Assembly (NCBI GenBank): GCA_902594485.1
Contig: CACJMJ010000001.1
Location: 70,574-134,573, forward strand
DNA length: 64,000 nt
From: an uncultured Bacteroidota bacterium
GTDB lineage: Bacteria > Bacteroidota > Bacteroidia > Flavobacteriales > Flavobacteriaceae
Direction: 5' to 3'
Shown: one piece after another, positions 10,185 to 20,111 of the stretch
Numbering within the stretch: the stretch's first letter is position 1
Layout: each line of letters begins with the position of its first letter
Program-made: the position numbers and the translations under genes
The notes under the pieces: generated by a model
The model's database searches: none
What the model saw: only the letters and a program-made list of their open reading frames with translations
What the model was told of the DNA's origin: nothing

Positions 10185-10829
10185 TTGAAAAAGTTAAAAA
10201 TCTTAGTTGCAGACCCAAATCCGATTATTTATATAGGACTAAAGTCTATTTTTAAAAACTCATTAATTTTTGAAGTTTCATGTTATAGCGAAACTAATGA
10301 AAATCTTAATGATTTATTAGAACAGTTTAATATTGATTTAATCATTTCTGAAATTAATTTTAAACAAAGTAACATAAACGATACTTTAAAAAAATTAAAG
10401 AAAAACAAGATTGAAATTCCAATAATTATATTTACATCAAAGGCAAATGAGAGTAAATCGGTTAATCTACTTAAGCATGGAGCTTCTAGCTTTATTACAA
10501 AAAATATGAAAAAGAAATCTATAAGAAAAGTAATACAAGAAATAGCTTTTTCAAAATATGGAAATAAAGAATTAAATAAATTCACAAGACTAAAAAACAG
10601 ATTTAATTTTGACTATAACACCGAGAAATTAAATAGCCTATCTAAAAGAGAACTTCAAGTTCTAAAATTATTTTTTAGAGGTAAGAGAAATATTGAAATT
10701 TCTGAAAAGTTAAACATAAATCAAAAAACAGTAAATACATACATAACAAGGGTGATGAAAAAGCTAGAAGTTAATTCAAAGACAGATCTTTATCTTCTTG
10801 CTAGCAAGCATATTAAACAACCCTATTAA
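10185..10829 (+). CDS. LuxR/NarL-type response regulator with atypical receiver domain
   Basis: Receiver fold (ILVADPNP..DLIISEINF..IIFTS..FITKN) plus LuxR HTH (LSKRELQVLKLFFRGKRNIEISEKL); TTG start. Confidence 0.88.
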   Translation: MKKLKILVADPNPIIYIGLKSIFKNSLIFEVSCYSETNENLNDLLEQFNIDLIISEINFKQSNINDTLKKLKKNKIEIPIIIFTSKANESKSVNLLKHGASSFITKNMKKKSIRKVIQEIAFSKYGNKELNKFTRLKNRFNFDYNTEKLNSLSKRELQVLKLFFRGKRNIEISEKLNINQKTVNTYITRVMKKLEVNSKTDLYLLASKHIKQPY

Positions 10830-12744
10830 GTTTAGCTGATAACATCTTTTTAAGTTTATAATAGCTCATCACTTCCTCCAATACATCTGATTTATTTCCA
10901 TCTTTTTGAAATTCCTGAAGCTCATTAATCTTTTTATCAATAAGATATCTTCTCATATTTAAGATTGTCTCATTAACTAGTTGACTTAACTCACTCCCAA
11001 TTTTTTTGACATATATGTTTTTTTTCTCCCAATCATGTAATTGATATTTATCATCATTAATTAAAATGTCAGATACAATTTTGCTTGAGTTAGAGTCTAG
11101 ATCGTTTATGAAATTATCGATAGAAAGAGATTCATGGTTATGGAATCCATCAATTAATTTATTGTATATACTTTTAAAAGGAGAATGAGTGAATTCTATT
11201 TCATCTTGCTGTAAATCCAAATAGATTTTTTCAAATACTTTTGATCTAATGTCCTTTTTTGTTTCAATTAATTTACCATTTTCATCCTTACTCAGGATAA
11301 TATCTTCAAACAGAATTTCTTCAGCACCATATTTAAGCAGAATACTAATTATCTGTCTTTCTAATTGATATATATATGTTGAAGTATTCTTTTGATCTGC
11401 TTTCTTTACTTTAGATATTTTAGATTTATAGAAATTTTTTGAAGATCTATTTAATGATTTGGCTACTCCAATATTTGCAAAAGATCTAAACAATGAGGAC
11501 TCATCAATTTCTAGAACAGATGATAATTTTTTTAAATAAATTTCCTGTTTTAGAGAATCTGTAATTAATGAAATAGATTTTAGTATATTTTTTATTAAAA
11601 AAACCTTCTTATCCTCATCATCTTTATATTCTTTGTTTATAGATAATTTAAAGTCAACAAAATCTTTTGACTCATTATTTATAAATTCTAACATTTTATC
11701 CTTCTTGTTTTTCCTTACAAAACTGTCTGGATCATCTCCCTCTGGAAAAGAGCAAATTTTCACATTTAGGCCCTCTTCTAAAATCATATCAATACTTCTT
11801 ATGGAAGCTGCTAATCCTGCTTGATCTCCATCAAAGAGAATAACAATATTAGGTGTCAATCTCTTGATTAGTATTATTTGCTCCTTTGTTAGTGAAGTAC
11901 CAGAGGATGCAAGTACATTCTTAATACCATGTTCATGCATTTGGATTACATCCATATACCCTTCTACAAGAAGACACATATCATCTTTAACAATAAATTG
12001 TTTTGACTCATAAATTCCATATAAAGTTTTACTCTTGTTATAAATTTTACTTTCAGGTGAATTTATATATTTTGCTGTTTTTTTATTTGAGTCAATTATC
12101 CTACCCCCAAATCCAAGCACTCTTCCTGAGATACTCTTTATAGGAAAAATTATTCTACCTCGAAATCTGTCAATTTTTTTATCATCATTTGATATTACCA
12201 AACCTGTTTCTTCTAAATACTCATCTGAATATCCATTCTCATTAGCTTTTCTGTAGAATTTGTTTTGCGAATCAATGCTATATCCAAGGTTAAAATTTTT
12301 AATGGTAGATTCTGAAAGCCCTCTCTCTAATAAGTATTCATTTATTTTATCTTTCTCAGATAGAGTATCTTGGAAATATGATGATGCAAAATTGTTAATT
12401 ATGAATAATGATTCTCTTTCATTTCTTTCTTCAACATTTTCTGCAGTCTCCTCTGTTTCAATTATTTCAATATTATACTTATTAGCAAGATATCTTATAG
12501 ACTCTGGGTAATTAAATTGTTCATGCTCCATAAGAAAAGCAATTACATTGCCTCCTTTCCCTGAACTAAAGTCTTTCCAGATTTGTTTTGAAGGAGATAC
12601 GACAAAACTTGGAGTTTTCTCATTAGTAAAAGGACTTAAACCCTTATAATTTGCACCAGATTTTTTTAAAGCAATAAAATCAGATATTACCTCTTCTACT
12701 CTTGAAAACTCAAAAACCTTATCAATAGTGTCTTTACTTATCAA
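10813..12744 (-). CDS. dnaG: DNA primase
   Basis: TOPRIM motifs VEGYMDVIQ and LFDGDQAG; N-terminal primase zinc-ribbon-like region EKTPSFVVSP. Confidence 0.95.
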   Translation of the reverse strand: MISKDTIDKVFEFSRVEEVISDFIALKKSGANYKGLSPFTNEKTPSFVVSPSKQIWKDFSSGKGGNVIAFLMEHEQFNYPESIRYLANKYNIEIIETEETAENVEERNERESLFIINNFASSYFQDTLSEKDKINEYLLERGLSESTIKNFNLGYSIDSQNKFYRKANENGYSDEYLEETGLVISNDDKKIDRFRGRIIFPIKSISGRVLGFGGRIIDSNKKTAKYINSPESKIYNKSKTLYGIYESKQFIVKDDMCLLVEGYMDVIQMHEHGIKNVLASSGTSLTKEQIILIKRLTPNIVILFDGDQAGLAASIRSIDMILEEGLNVKICSFPEGDDPDSFVRKNKKDKMLEFINNESKDFVDFKLSINKEYKDDEDKKVFLIKNILKSISLITDSLKQEIYLKKLSSVLEIDESSLFRSFANIGVAKSLNRSSKNFYKSKISKVKKADQKNTSTYIYQLERQIISILLKYGAEEILFEDIILSKDENGKLIETKKDIRSKVFEKIYLDLQQDEIEFTHSPFKSIYNKLIDGFHNHESLSIDNFINDLDSNSSKIVSDILINDDKYQLHDWEKKNIYVKKIGSELSQLVNETILNMRRYLIDKKINELQEFQKDGNKSDVLEEVMSYYKLKKMLSAKLNRVV

Positions 12745-12772
12745 AACCTATAATTTGTTGTAATATAACAAA

Positions 12773-13744
12773 TTAATACTTTCGTTCTATTATATAGTCT
12801 ATTAGAATTTTTATAGAATTATTTGAATCATTCTGAGGAAAATCTTTCAAAAGTTTTAGAGCATTTTTTTTGAAATCATTCATTCTTTTTTGAGCATACT
12901 CAAAACCCTTGTACTTAGTAATGAATTCATTTACTAATTTTTTATCACTTAATAAATATTTTTTCTTCTTTAGAATTGACTTTATTTTTATTTTATCCAT
13001 TAAACTTGATCTTTCAATAGAATGAATTAATGGTAAAGTAATTTTTTGAGTCTTCAAATCTAGTTTTGTTGGTTTTCCAATTCTCTTAGTCGAATAATCA
13101 AATAAGTCATCCTTTATCTGGAATATAATTCCAAGATAATTACCAAATGTATTTATTTTATCTAAGTCCTTCATGCCTGAAGATATTGAACCTACCTTAC
13201 AACAACAAGCAAAAAGAGATGCAGTCTTTTTTGAAATTAAATCAAGATATTCTTTCTCAGATAAAGAGAAACTCCTTGATTTTTGTATTTGAAATAGTTC
13301 TCCCTCAGAAATTTCTTTAACTGCTAATGAGACTTCGTTTAGTAAATCATAGTCCTTATTTTCAGTCGAAAGAAGTAAAGCTTTTGATAGAAAAAAATCT
13401 CCTACCAAAACTGAAATTTTATTTTTCCAAAGAGCATTTAAAGTAAGGAAGTTACGTCTAGTGTGACTATCATCAACTATGTCATCATGAATCAAAGAAG
13501 CAGAGTGGATCAATTCAACTAAATTAGCCGCCCTATATGACTTTTGAGTAAGATCTCCTTTAGAAAACATCTTTGCAAAAAGTAAAACTAAGGTTGGTCT
13601 AATTTGTTTTCCTTTTCTGTTGAGAATATAAATTAAGATTAGGTCTAGTAATTTAACTTTTGAAGAAATAGAACTATAAAATTGATTTTCAAAAATCTTT
13701 AATTCTTGAGCAATAGGTTTTTTTATTTTATAAGTAATCTTCAA
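12773..13744 (-). CDS. Polyprenyl diphosphate synthase
   Basis: LIHDDIVDDSHTRR (first Asp-rich motif) and FQIKDDLFDY (second). Confidence 0.92.
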   Translation of the reverse strand: MKITYKIKKPIAQELKIFENQFYSSISSKVKLLDLILIYILNRKGKQIRPTLVLLFAKMFSKGDLTQKSYRAANLVELIHSASLIHDDIVDDSHTRRNFLTLNALWKNKISVLVGDFFLSKALLLSTENKDYDLLNEVSLAVKEISEGELFQIQKSRSFSLSEKEYLDLISKKTASLFACCCKVGSISSGMKDLDKINTFGNYLGIIFQIKDDLFDYSTKRIGKPTKLDLKTQKITLPLIHSIERSSLMDKIKIKSILKKKKYLLSDKKLVNEFITKYKGFEYAQKRMNDFKKNALKLLKDFPQNDSNNSIKILIDYIIERKY

Positions 13745-13753
13745 AATTTAACT

Positions 13754-14803
13754 CTAGATGATCATCATTGCATCACCATAAGAAGAAAAATTATATTTTT
13801 TCTTCATTGCCTCTTTGTATGCTTTCAATACAAAATCCTTACCTCCGAATGCAGACACCATCATTAAGAGTGTAGATTTTGGTGTATGAAAGTTTGTAAT
13901 CATTGAGTTAGCAATTGAAAAATCAAATGGTGGATATATAAATTTATGAGTCCAACCATTGTAAGCATTTAATGTTCCAAAAGATGAAACAGAACTTTCA
14001 AGGCCCCTCATTACTGTTGTTCCAACAGCACAAATCTTTTTATTATTCTTAAGTGCATTATTTATTATTCTAACTGTGTCCTCATTAATTTTTAATTCCT
14101 CTGAGTCCATCTTATGCTTTGATAGATCTTCTACATCTACTGGGCTAAAAGTACCAAGTCCAATATGTAATGTTATTTCAGGGAGAAGAACACCCTTTAT
14201 CTCTAATTTTTTAAGCAAATGTTTTGAGAAATGTAATCCTGCAGTTGGTGCAGCAACAGCACCTTCGTTTTTTGCATATATAGTCTGGAATCTGTCCTTA
14301 TCCTGAGGCTCAACAGGTCTATTAATGTATTTGGGCAAAGGAGTCTCACCAAGTTCATGAAGCTTATTCCTAAATTCATCATATGGACCATCAAAAAGAA
14401 ATCTCAAAGTTCTACCTCTTGAAGTAGTATTATCTATAACTTCTGCAACAAGGCTTTCATCTTCACCAAAATATAATTTATTTCCAATTCTTATTTTTCT
14501 TGCAGGATCGACCAAAACATCCCATAGCCTCTGATCTTGATTAAGCTCTCTTAGAAGAAAGACTTCAATTCTAGCACCAGTTTTTTCTTTATTACCAAAT
14601 AATCTAGCAGGAAAAACTTTAGTATTATTTAGTACAATAACATCTCCATCATCATAAAAATCAATCATATCCTTAAAAACCAAATGTTCAATTTTTTCTT
14701 CTTTTCTATTTAGAAGCATTAGCTTACATTCGTCTCTCTCATCAGAGGGATACTGAGCAAGATATTTATCAGGTAATTTATAATCAAAGTCAGATAATTT
14801 CAT
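13754..14803 (-). CDS. queA: S-adenosylmethionine:tRNA ribosyltransferase-isomerase
   Basis: [39 protein letters not shown]. Confidence 0.96.
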   Translation of the reverse strand: MKLSDFDYKLPDKYLAQYPSDERDECKLMLLNRKEEKIEHLVFKDMIDFYDDGDVIVLNNTKVFPARLFGNKEKTGARIEVFLLRELNQDQRLWDVLVDPARKIRIGNKLYFGEDESLVAEVIDNTTSRGRTLRFLFDGPYDEFRNKLHELGETPLPKYINRPVEPQDKDRFQTIYAKNEGAVAAPTAGLHFSKHLLKKLEIKGVLLPEITLHIGLGTFSPVDVEDLSKHKMDSEELKINEDTVRIINNALKNNKKICAVGTTVMRGLESSVSSFGTLNAYNGWTHKFIYPPFDFSIANSMITNFHTPKSTLLMMVSAFGGKDFVLKAYKEAMKKKYNFSSYGDAMMII

Positions 14804-14821
14804 GGTAATTCATTAAGACCG

Positions 14822-14853
14822 CAAATATAACCTTCTGAGATACCGAAAGTCAA
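14822..14853 (-). promoter_or_regulatory. Putative Bacteroidota promoter for queA: TTGAC-N19-TATATTTG
   Basis: Both elements read on the minus strand within the intergenic gap upstream of the queA ATG. Confidence 0.6.
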
Positions 14854-14861
14854 GTATTTAT

Positions 14862-16088
14862 CTATTTATTTTTTAAAATATTAAATCCTAAACTTTCTAG
14901 ATCATTCCAGAAGTTGACATAAGATTTAGTTACAACTTCAGGATTATTTATTTTGATAGGGACTATAAGTGATAAAGGAGCAAAAGACATAGCCATTCTA
15001 TGATCATTATATGTATCAATAATTACTTCATGTTTTAGATTTGAATTATTTTCAAGAGTTATTGAATTTTCTGTTATTTCAACTTTATCTACATTAAATT
15101 TTTCAATTTCATTTTTCAGAGCAATCAGCCTATCTGTTTCTTTTATCTTTAGAGTATGTAAGCCTTCCAGAGTACAGTCAACTCCAAGTCCTAGACAAGT
15201 GACAATTACAGTCTGAGCTAGATCTGGACTATCTTTTAAATTTAAGTTAATACTTTTAGGAAGATCAATTTTATTCTTACTTAAAATAATATGATCTTCT
15301 TCAAATATTGTTTCAATTCCAAATATTTTATAAATATCAACAAGTGTTGAATCCCCCTGTAAACTGTCTTTAAAGAAGGTAGATAAGGTTAATGTTGCTG
15401 ATTTAGATAGGGCAACAATACTAAAGAAATAAGAGGCTGAGCTCCAATCAGATTCAACAAATTGTTCTGGAATAACTTTTTCTGTTAATGGCTCAATAGT
15501 AATCTCTCTATCATAAATCTTTGAAGTACCACCTATTCTCTCAATGATTTTTTTTGTCATCAAAATATATGGTAAGGATGTAATCTCTGAAGACAACTTA
15601 ATCTTTAGTCCATTTTCAAGTGAAACACCCAACATCATTAGAGATGAAATATATTGTGAGCTAACATTTGCAGGTAAAGTAACCGAATTAGTTAAAATAT
15701 TTTTTCCATTAATTTTTAAAGGAGGAAATCCACTTTTTTCAATATACTCGATATCACAACCTAAGTCTTTTAAGGCATCTACTAAAATAGAAATAGGTCT
15801 TTGCTTCATCCTATTTGATCCAGTTAAAATTTTTGAATTTTCTGAAATGGATGAATAATATGAAGTTAAAAATCTCATTGCAGTTCCAGCATGCCCAATA
15901 TTAATTTCTTTTTTATCAGATTCAATTGCAGATAACATTATTTGAGTATCATCTGAGTCTGATAAATTAAAAATTTTAAAATAAGACATATATGCTCTTA
16001 ATAGTATAAGCCTATTTGATTCACTTTTTGAGCCACTAATGCTTACAGCTCCCTGAATATCTTGAAATTTTTTTAAAATCCTGTACAC
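14862..16088 (-). CDS. aroA: 3-phosphoshikimate 1-carboxyvinyltransferase (EPSP synthase)
   Basis: SGSKSESNRLILL, GHAGTAMRFLTSYY, KETDRL, DHRMAMSFAPL. Confidence 0.94.
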   Translation of the reverse strand: MYRILKKFQDIQGAVSISGSKSESNRLILLRAYMSYFKIFNLSDSDDTQIMLSAIESDKKEINIGHAGTAMRFLTSYYSSISENSKILTGSNRMKQRPISILVDALKDLGCDIEYIEKSGFPPLKINGKNILTNSVTLPANVSSQYISSLMMLGVSLENGLKIKLSSEITSLPYILMTKKIIERIGGTSKIYDREITIEPLTEKVIPEQFVESDWSSASYFFSIVALSKSATLTLSTFFKDSLQGDSTLVDIYKIFGIETIFEEDHIILSKNKIDLPKSINLNLKDSPDLAQTVIVTCLGLGVDCTLEGLHTLKIKETDRLIALKNEIEKFNVDKVEITENSITLENNSNLKHEVIIDTYNDHRMAMSFAPLSLIVPIKINNPEVVTKSYVNFWNDLESLGFNILKNK

Positions 16089-16414
16089 TATTTTAGTTTA
16101 GTATTAGACTTGTGTCTATTTTTATCCCTTCTAGTTTTTTTATTTAAATTTTCATGAAAAGATTTCTCCAAGTCAATCCCTGTCTGATTTGCTAGGCAAA
16201 TTAATACAAATAGTACATCAGATAACTCATCAGCAAGATTATCTTCATTGTCACTATTTTTTGAACTTTGCTCACCATATTTTCTGGCAATTATTCTTGC
16301 AACCTCACCTACCTCTTCAGACAGAATAGCCATATTTGTTAACTCATTAAAATATCGAACACCATGTTCATTTATCCACTGATCAACTTTTTTTTGTGCA
16401 TTTTTAATATTCAT
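16088..16414 (-). CDS. MazG-like nucleotide pyrophosphohydrolase
   Basis: [34 protein letters not shown] (MazG EExxE/ExxD pattern). Confidence 0.88.
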   Translation of the reverse strand: MNIKNAQKKVDQWINEHGVRYFNELTNMAILSEEVGEVARIIARKYGEQSSKNSDNEDNLADELSDVLFVLICLANQTGIDLEKSFHENLNKKTRRDKNRHKSNTKLK

Positions 16415-17423
16415 AACTATTTTTTTGATTTAGTGTTTTCCAAAGTATCTCTTTTAGACTATTTATGCCATATGAGCTTACAGATGAAAATATAGTAAAT
16501 GGAATTGATTTAAATTCATTTTTTAAGATATTTTGAAATTCTTCTAATAGCTCCTCATCCATTAGATCTGATTTACTAAAAGCAATTATAAAATCTTTAT
16601 CAGCTAGTTCAGGATTATATTTGGTAAGCTCTTTTTTCAAAACTTCAAAATCTTTCTTCACATTCTTAGAATCTACAGGAATAATATAAAGGAGAATAGA
16701 ATTTCGTTCAATGTGTCTTAAAAAATAGTGTCCTAGACCTCTGCCCTCACTAGCTCCCTCAATTATTCCAGGTATATCTGCCATTACAAATGATCTATAG
16801 TCTGACATTGACACTATTCCAAGGTTTGGTTTTAAAGTTGTAAACTCATAATCAGCAATTTTTGGTTTAGCATCAGACAAAACTGATAATAATGTTGACT
16901 TACCAACATTAGGATATCCAACAAGTCCAACATCAGCAAGCACCTTTAATTCAAGAGTTATCTGAAGTTCTTGACCTGGTAGACCTGATTGAGAATACCT
17001 AGGGGTTTGATTTGTTGGAGATTTAAAATGGGAATTTCCTAGACCGCCTTTTCCTCCTCTCAACAAGACAATTTCTTCTTTATCCTCGTTTATTTCAAGT
17101 ATAGTTTTTTCAGTTATTGAATCCTTGATAATAGTTCCAAGAGGTACTTTAATTAAAATGTTTTTTCCACTTAAACCTGATTTTTTTGAGCCACTGCCAT
17201 CTCCACCATTACCTGCCTTAAAATGTTTTTTAAATCTAAAACTTTGGAGAGTCCATAGGTTTGAATCCCCAACAACAATTATACCTCCACCATCTCCACC
17301 ATCTCCACCATCAGGACCTCCTTTTGGGACGTATTTTTCTCGTCTTAAATGAGTAGAACCTCTTCCTCCCTTGCCTGATTTAACAGTAAGCTTTACATAA
17401 TCTACAAAGTTATCAACTATCAT
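16404..17423 (-). CDS. obgE: GTPase Obg
   Basis: Gly-rich Obg fold ([11 protein letters not shown]), [34 protein letters not shown]. Confidence 0.96.
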   Translation of the reverse strand: MIVDNFVDYVKLTVKSGKGGRGSTHLRREKYVPKGGPDGGDGGDGGGIIVVGDSNLWTLQSFRFKKHFKAGNGGDGSGSKKSGLSGKNILIKVPLGTIIKDSITEKTILEINEDKEEIVLLRGGKGGLGNSHFKSPTNQTPRYSQSGLPGQELQITLELKVLADVGLVGYPNVGKSTLLSVLSDAKPKIADYEFTTLKPNLGIVSMSDYRSFVMADIPGIIEGASEGRGLGHYFLRHIERNSILLYIIPVDSKNVKKDFEVLKKELTKYNPELADKDFIIAFSKSDLMDEELLEEFQNILKNEFKSIPFTIFSSVSSYGINSLKEILWKTLNQKNSYEY

Positions 17424-17427
17424 AACA

Positions 17428-18003
17428 TTAGATTAAGCTATCTACTAAACCAAAAAGTCTTAAAGTGATATCATTGACTGAACCTTTACCATCAACTGAA
17501 AAGAATTTATCTTGTTTACTGTAGAAATTTATAAGTATAGAAGTTTTTGTATTATACTCGTTGAATCTATTTTTAATTTTTTCTATATCCTGGTCGTCAG
17601 ATCTATTGGTAGTTTTACCACGATCCAGCAATCTTGTAATTAGTTCATCCTCGTTAACATCAAGTGCAATTGTAGCATTTATCTTTAAATTAATTGAACT
17701 TAAAAAGTCATCTAAAGATTCAGCTTGGTTTAAGGTTCTTGGAAACCCATCAAATATATATCCATTTGCTTCTTTATTTGATAGAACTTCATTCTCCAAC
17801 ATCTTAATTGTTACTGAATCAGGAACTAGATCTCCATTATCTAGGTAAGATTTTGCTTCAATTCCTAGTTTAGTTTGATTACTAATATTTTTTCTAAATA
17901 AATCTCCAGTTGAAATATGATATAGATTATATTTTTCCTTGAGAAAGTTGGCCTGAGTTCCTTTACCAGATCCTGGTTTTCCAAAAATTACAATATTAAA
18001 CAT
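17428..18003 (-). CDS. adk: Adenylate kinase
   Basis: [22 protein letters not shown]. Confidence 0.96.
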   Translation of the reverse strand: MFNIVIFGKPGSGKGTQANFLKEKYNLYHISTGDLFRKNISNQTKLGIEAKSYLDNGDLVPDSVTIKMLENEVLSNKEANGYIFDGFPRTLNQAESLDDFLSSINLKINATIALDVNEDELITRLLDRGKTTNRSDDQDIEKIKNRFNEYNTKTSILINFYSKQDKFFSVDGKGSVNDITLRLFGLVDSLI

Positions 18004-18058
18004 AGGGACAAAGATATTTAAAATGTTTCGTATTCTTTACTGTGTTTAAAGTTATGCT

Positions 18059-18066
18059 TATTTTTG
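18059..18066 (+). promoter_or_regulatory. Putative -7 box TATTTTTG for purK, ending 4 nt before the ATG
   Basis: Exact TAnnTTTG match in the adk/purK divergent gap. Confidence 0.45.
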
Positions 18067-18070
18067 CCAA

Positions 18071-19222
18071 ATGTTTGCTGAAAAAAAGAGAATTGGAATA
18101 TTAGGTGGGGGTCAACTTGGTAAAATGGTACTTGATGTTTCAAATAGATGGGGGCTTGATGTTTTTGTACTTGACCCAAATAAAAATTGCCCATCAAGTA
18201 AACTTTGTAAAAGATTTTTTGAAGGTGATTTAATGGACTATGAGACTATTGTTAAATTTGGTAAACTGTCTGACATAATCACCATTGAGATAGAAAATGT
18301 TAATGTTGAAGCATTAAAACATTTAGAATCTTTAAATAAGAAGGTTTACCCGCAAGCCAGTGTAATAGAAATTATTCAAGATAAGTCAAAGCAAAAAAAG
18401 TTTTATCAAAATCACGAAATTCCTACTTCATCCTTTAATGTTTTAACAGGAAGTGATGAGATTAAAAACAAGATAAGTAGGGGCGAGATATCCTTCCCTT
18501 TTATATGGAAGGCATCTAAGATGGGATATGATGGATATGGTGTAAAGAAAATAGTTGACAACAAAAGCTTAGAAGAGATTACTAATTCTCATTGTATAAT
18601 TGAGGAATTAATTGATATAAAAAAAGAAATCTCAGTCATGGTTGCTTCTAGAGAGTCTGGAGAAAGAGTGGTTTATCCTGCAGTTGAAATGGAGTTTAAT
18701 AAAAAATCTAATCAAGTTGAGTATATTCTATCTCCAGCTCAAGTTGATGATAACATTAAATTAAAAGCAGAAAATCTTGCATATAAAGTTTCTGAAAAAT
18801 TTAATATTATTGGAATTTTAGCAGTAGAAATGTTTTTAACAAGTGAAGATGAATTGCTAGTTAATGAGGTCGCGCCCAGACCACACAATAGTTATCATTT
18901 TTCAATTGAGGGTTCCTATACAAGTCAATTTGAACAATTTTTAAGATCAATCCTAGATTTACCTCTTGGAAGTACTAAAATTTTAGAAAATTCTGTTATG
19001 GTAAATCTTGTAGGAGATTCTAATTCAGAAGGACAAGTAGTCTATAAAAATTTTGATCAAATTATTGGAATAGAGGGTGTTAATCCTCATATTTACGGTA
19101 AATTTGAATCTAAGCCAAATAGAAAAATGGGGCATATAACAATTATTAATAAAGATTTAGATAGAGCTAGAAAGCTAGCAAAAGAGGTTAAAGATACAGT
19201 AATAATAACATCAAAAAAATGA
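18071..19222 (+). CDS. purK: N5-carboxyaminoimidazole ribonucleotide synthase
   Basis: GILGGGQLGKM; ATP-grasp motifs; NEVAPRPHNSYHF; followed by purE. Confidence 0.95.
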   Translation: MFAEKKRIGILGGGQLGKMVLDVSNRWGLDVFVLDPNKNCPSSKLCKRFFEGDLMDYETIVKFGKLSDIITIEIENVNVEALKHLESLNKKVYPQASVIEIIQDKSKQKKFYQNHEIPTSSFNVLTGSDEIKNKISRGEISFPFIWKASKMGYDGYGVKKIVDNKSLEEITNSHCIIEELIDIKKEISVMVASRESGERVVYPAVEMEFNKKSNQVEYILSPAQVDDNIKLKAENLAYKVSEKFNIIGILAVEMFLTSEDELLVNEVAPRPHNSYHFSIEGSYTSQFEQFLRSILDLPLGSTKILENSVMVNLVGDSNSEGQVVYKNFDQIIGIEGVNPHIYGKFESKPNRKMGHITIINKDLDRARKLAKEVKDTVIITSKK

Positions 19223-19710
19223 GTCAAGTAGCAATTATAATGGGTAGTAAATCTGACTTCGATGTAATGAAGGATGCAATTGTTATTTTAAAATCCTTTG
19301 GTATTGAAACCGAGTATGATATTGTGTCAGCTCACAGAACACCTAAAAAAATGATTGAATATGCAACAAACGCTGAAAAAAATGGAATTAAAGTTATTAT
19401 AGCTGGAGCTGGCGGTGCAGCTCATTTACCTGGAATGGTTGCCTCAATAACCAGTCTCCCAGTCATTGGCGTACCAATCAAATCTAGAAATTCAATTGAT
19501 GGTTGGGATTCAATTTTATCAATTTTACAGATGCCTGGTGGAGTACCTGTAGCTACAGTAGCTCTTAATGGATCAAAAAATGCTGGAATTCTTGCTGCTC
19601 AAATAATTGGATCTTTTGATTCAATTATTTCAGAAAAAGTTAAAAATTACAAAAAAGATCTTGAAGATAGTGTAATTGAGAGTAGCAAGAACCTTAAGAA
19701 AAAATCCTAA
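19219..19710 (+). CDS. purE: N5-carboxyaminoimidazole ribonucleotide mutase
   Basis: IMGSKSDFDVM, VSAHRTP, AGGAAHLPGM, MPGGVPVATVA. Confidence 0.97.
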   Translation: MSQVAIIMGSKSDFDVMKDAIVILKSFGIETEYDIVSAHRTPKKMIEYATNAEKNGIKVIIAGAGGAAHLPGMVASITSLPVIGVPIKSRNSIDGWDSILSILQMPGGVPVATVALNGSKNAGILAAQIIGSFDSIISEKVKNYKKDLEDSVIESSKNLKKKS

Positions 19711-20054
19711 TCCTTAACCCAGTCATTATAGCCTTTTTTATAATGATATATGATTTTAAAACCAAGAGATTTCATAATTAAACTTGCCTTTTCGCTCCTA
19801 TTTCCTGACATGCAATAAATAATATATTCTTTATCCTTATCAAGTGAGTTAATATTATCAATAAATTCTCTTTTTTGGAAGTCAATATTAAATGAGTTTT
19901 TTATACTTCCCTGACTAAATTCTTTGTAAGTTCTAAGGTCAATTATAATTACACTCTTATTCTCTATTAGATTATTAACCTCCTCTTTGTTAATATCCTG
20001 TATTATAGGAGCTTGTAAGAAAACTAATAGAGTATAAAAAAAAAGTTTTAACAT
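19707..20054 (-). CDS. Rhodanese-like domain protein with N-terminal signal/TM segment
   Basis: IIDLRTYKEFSQGSI..YIIYCMSGNRSEKA active-site loop; hydrophobic N-terminus. Confidence 0.88.
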   Translation of the reverse strand: MLKLFFYTLLVFLQAPIIQDINKEEVNNLIENKSVIIIDLRTYKEFSQGSIKNSFNIDFQKREFIDNINSLDKDKEYIIYCMSGNRSEKASLIMKSLGFKIIYHYKKGYNDWVKD

Positions 20055-20090
20055 TTAATGAACATTATTATTATAGTATTCAATATTACA

Positions 20091-20098
20091 TATTTTTG
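20091..20098 (+). promoter_or_regulatory. Putative -7 box TATTTTTG for gcvP
   Basis: Exact TAnnTTTG match 13 nt upstream of the gcvP ATG. Confidence 0.45.
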
Positions 20099-20111
20099 CT
20101 AAAAAGTTTTA

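Noticed and set aside
10283-10585. 100-aa minus-strand ORF
   Set aside because: Antisense to the response regulator; Phe/Ile-rich shadow ORF typical of AT-rich genes
15544-15858. 104-aa plus-strand ORF
   Set aside because: Antisense to aroA with no family motif
17125-17352. Pro/Ser-rich 75-aa ORF with [12 protein letters not shown] repeats
   Set aside because: Antisense reading of the glycine-rich Obg domain in obgE
20055-20111. Glycine riboswitch upstream of gcvP
   Set aside because: The gap is only 57 bp and already holds a -7 box; too short for a glycine aptamer
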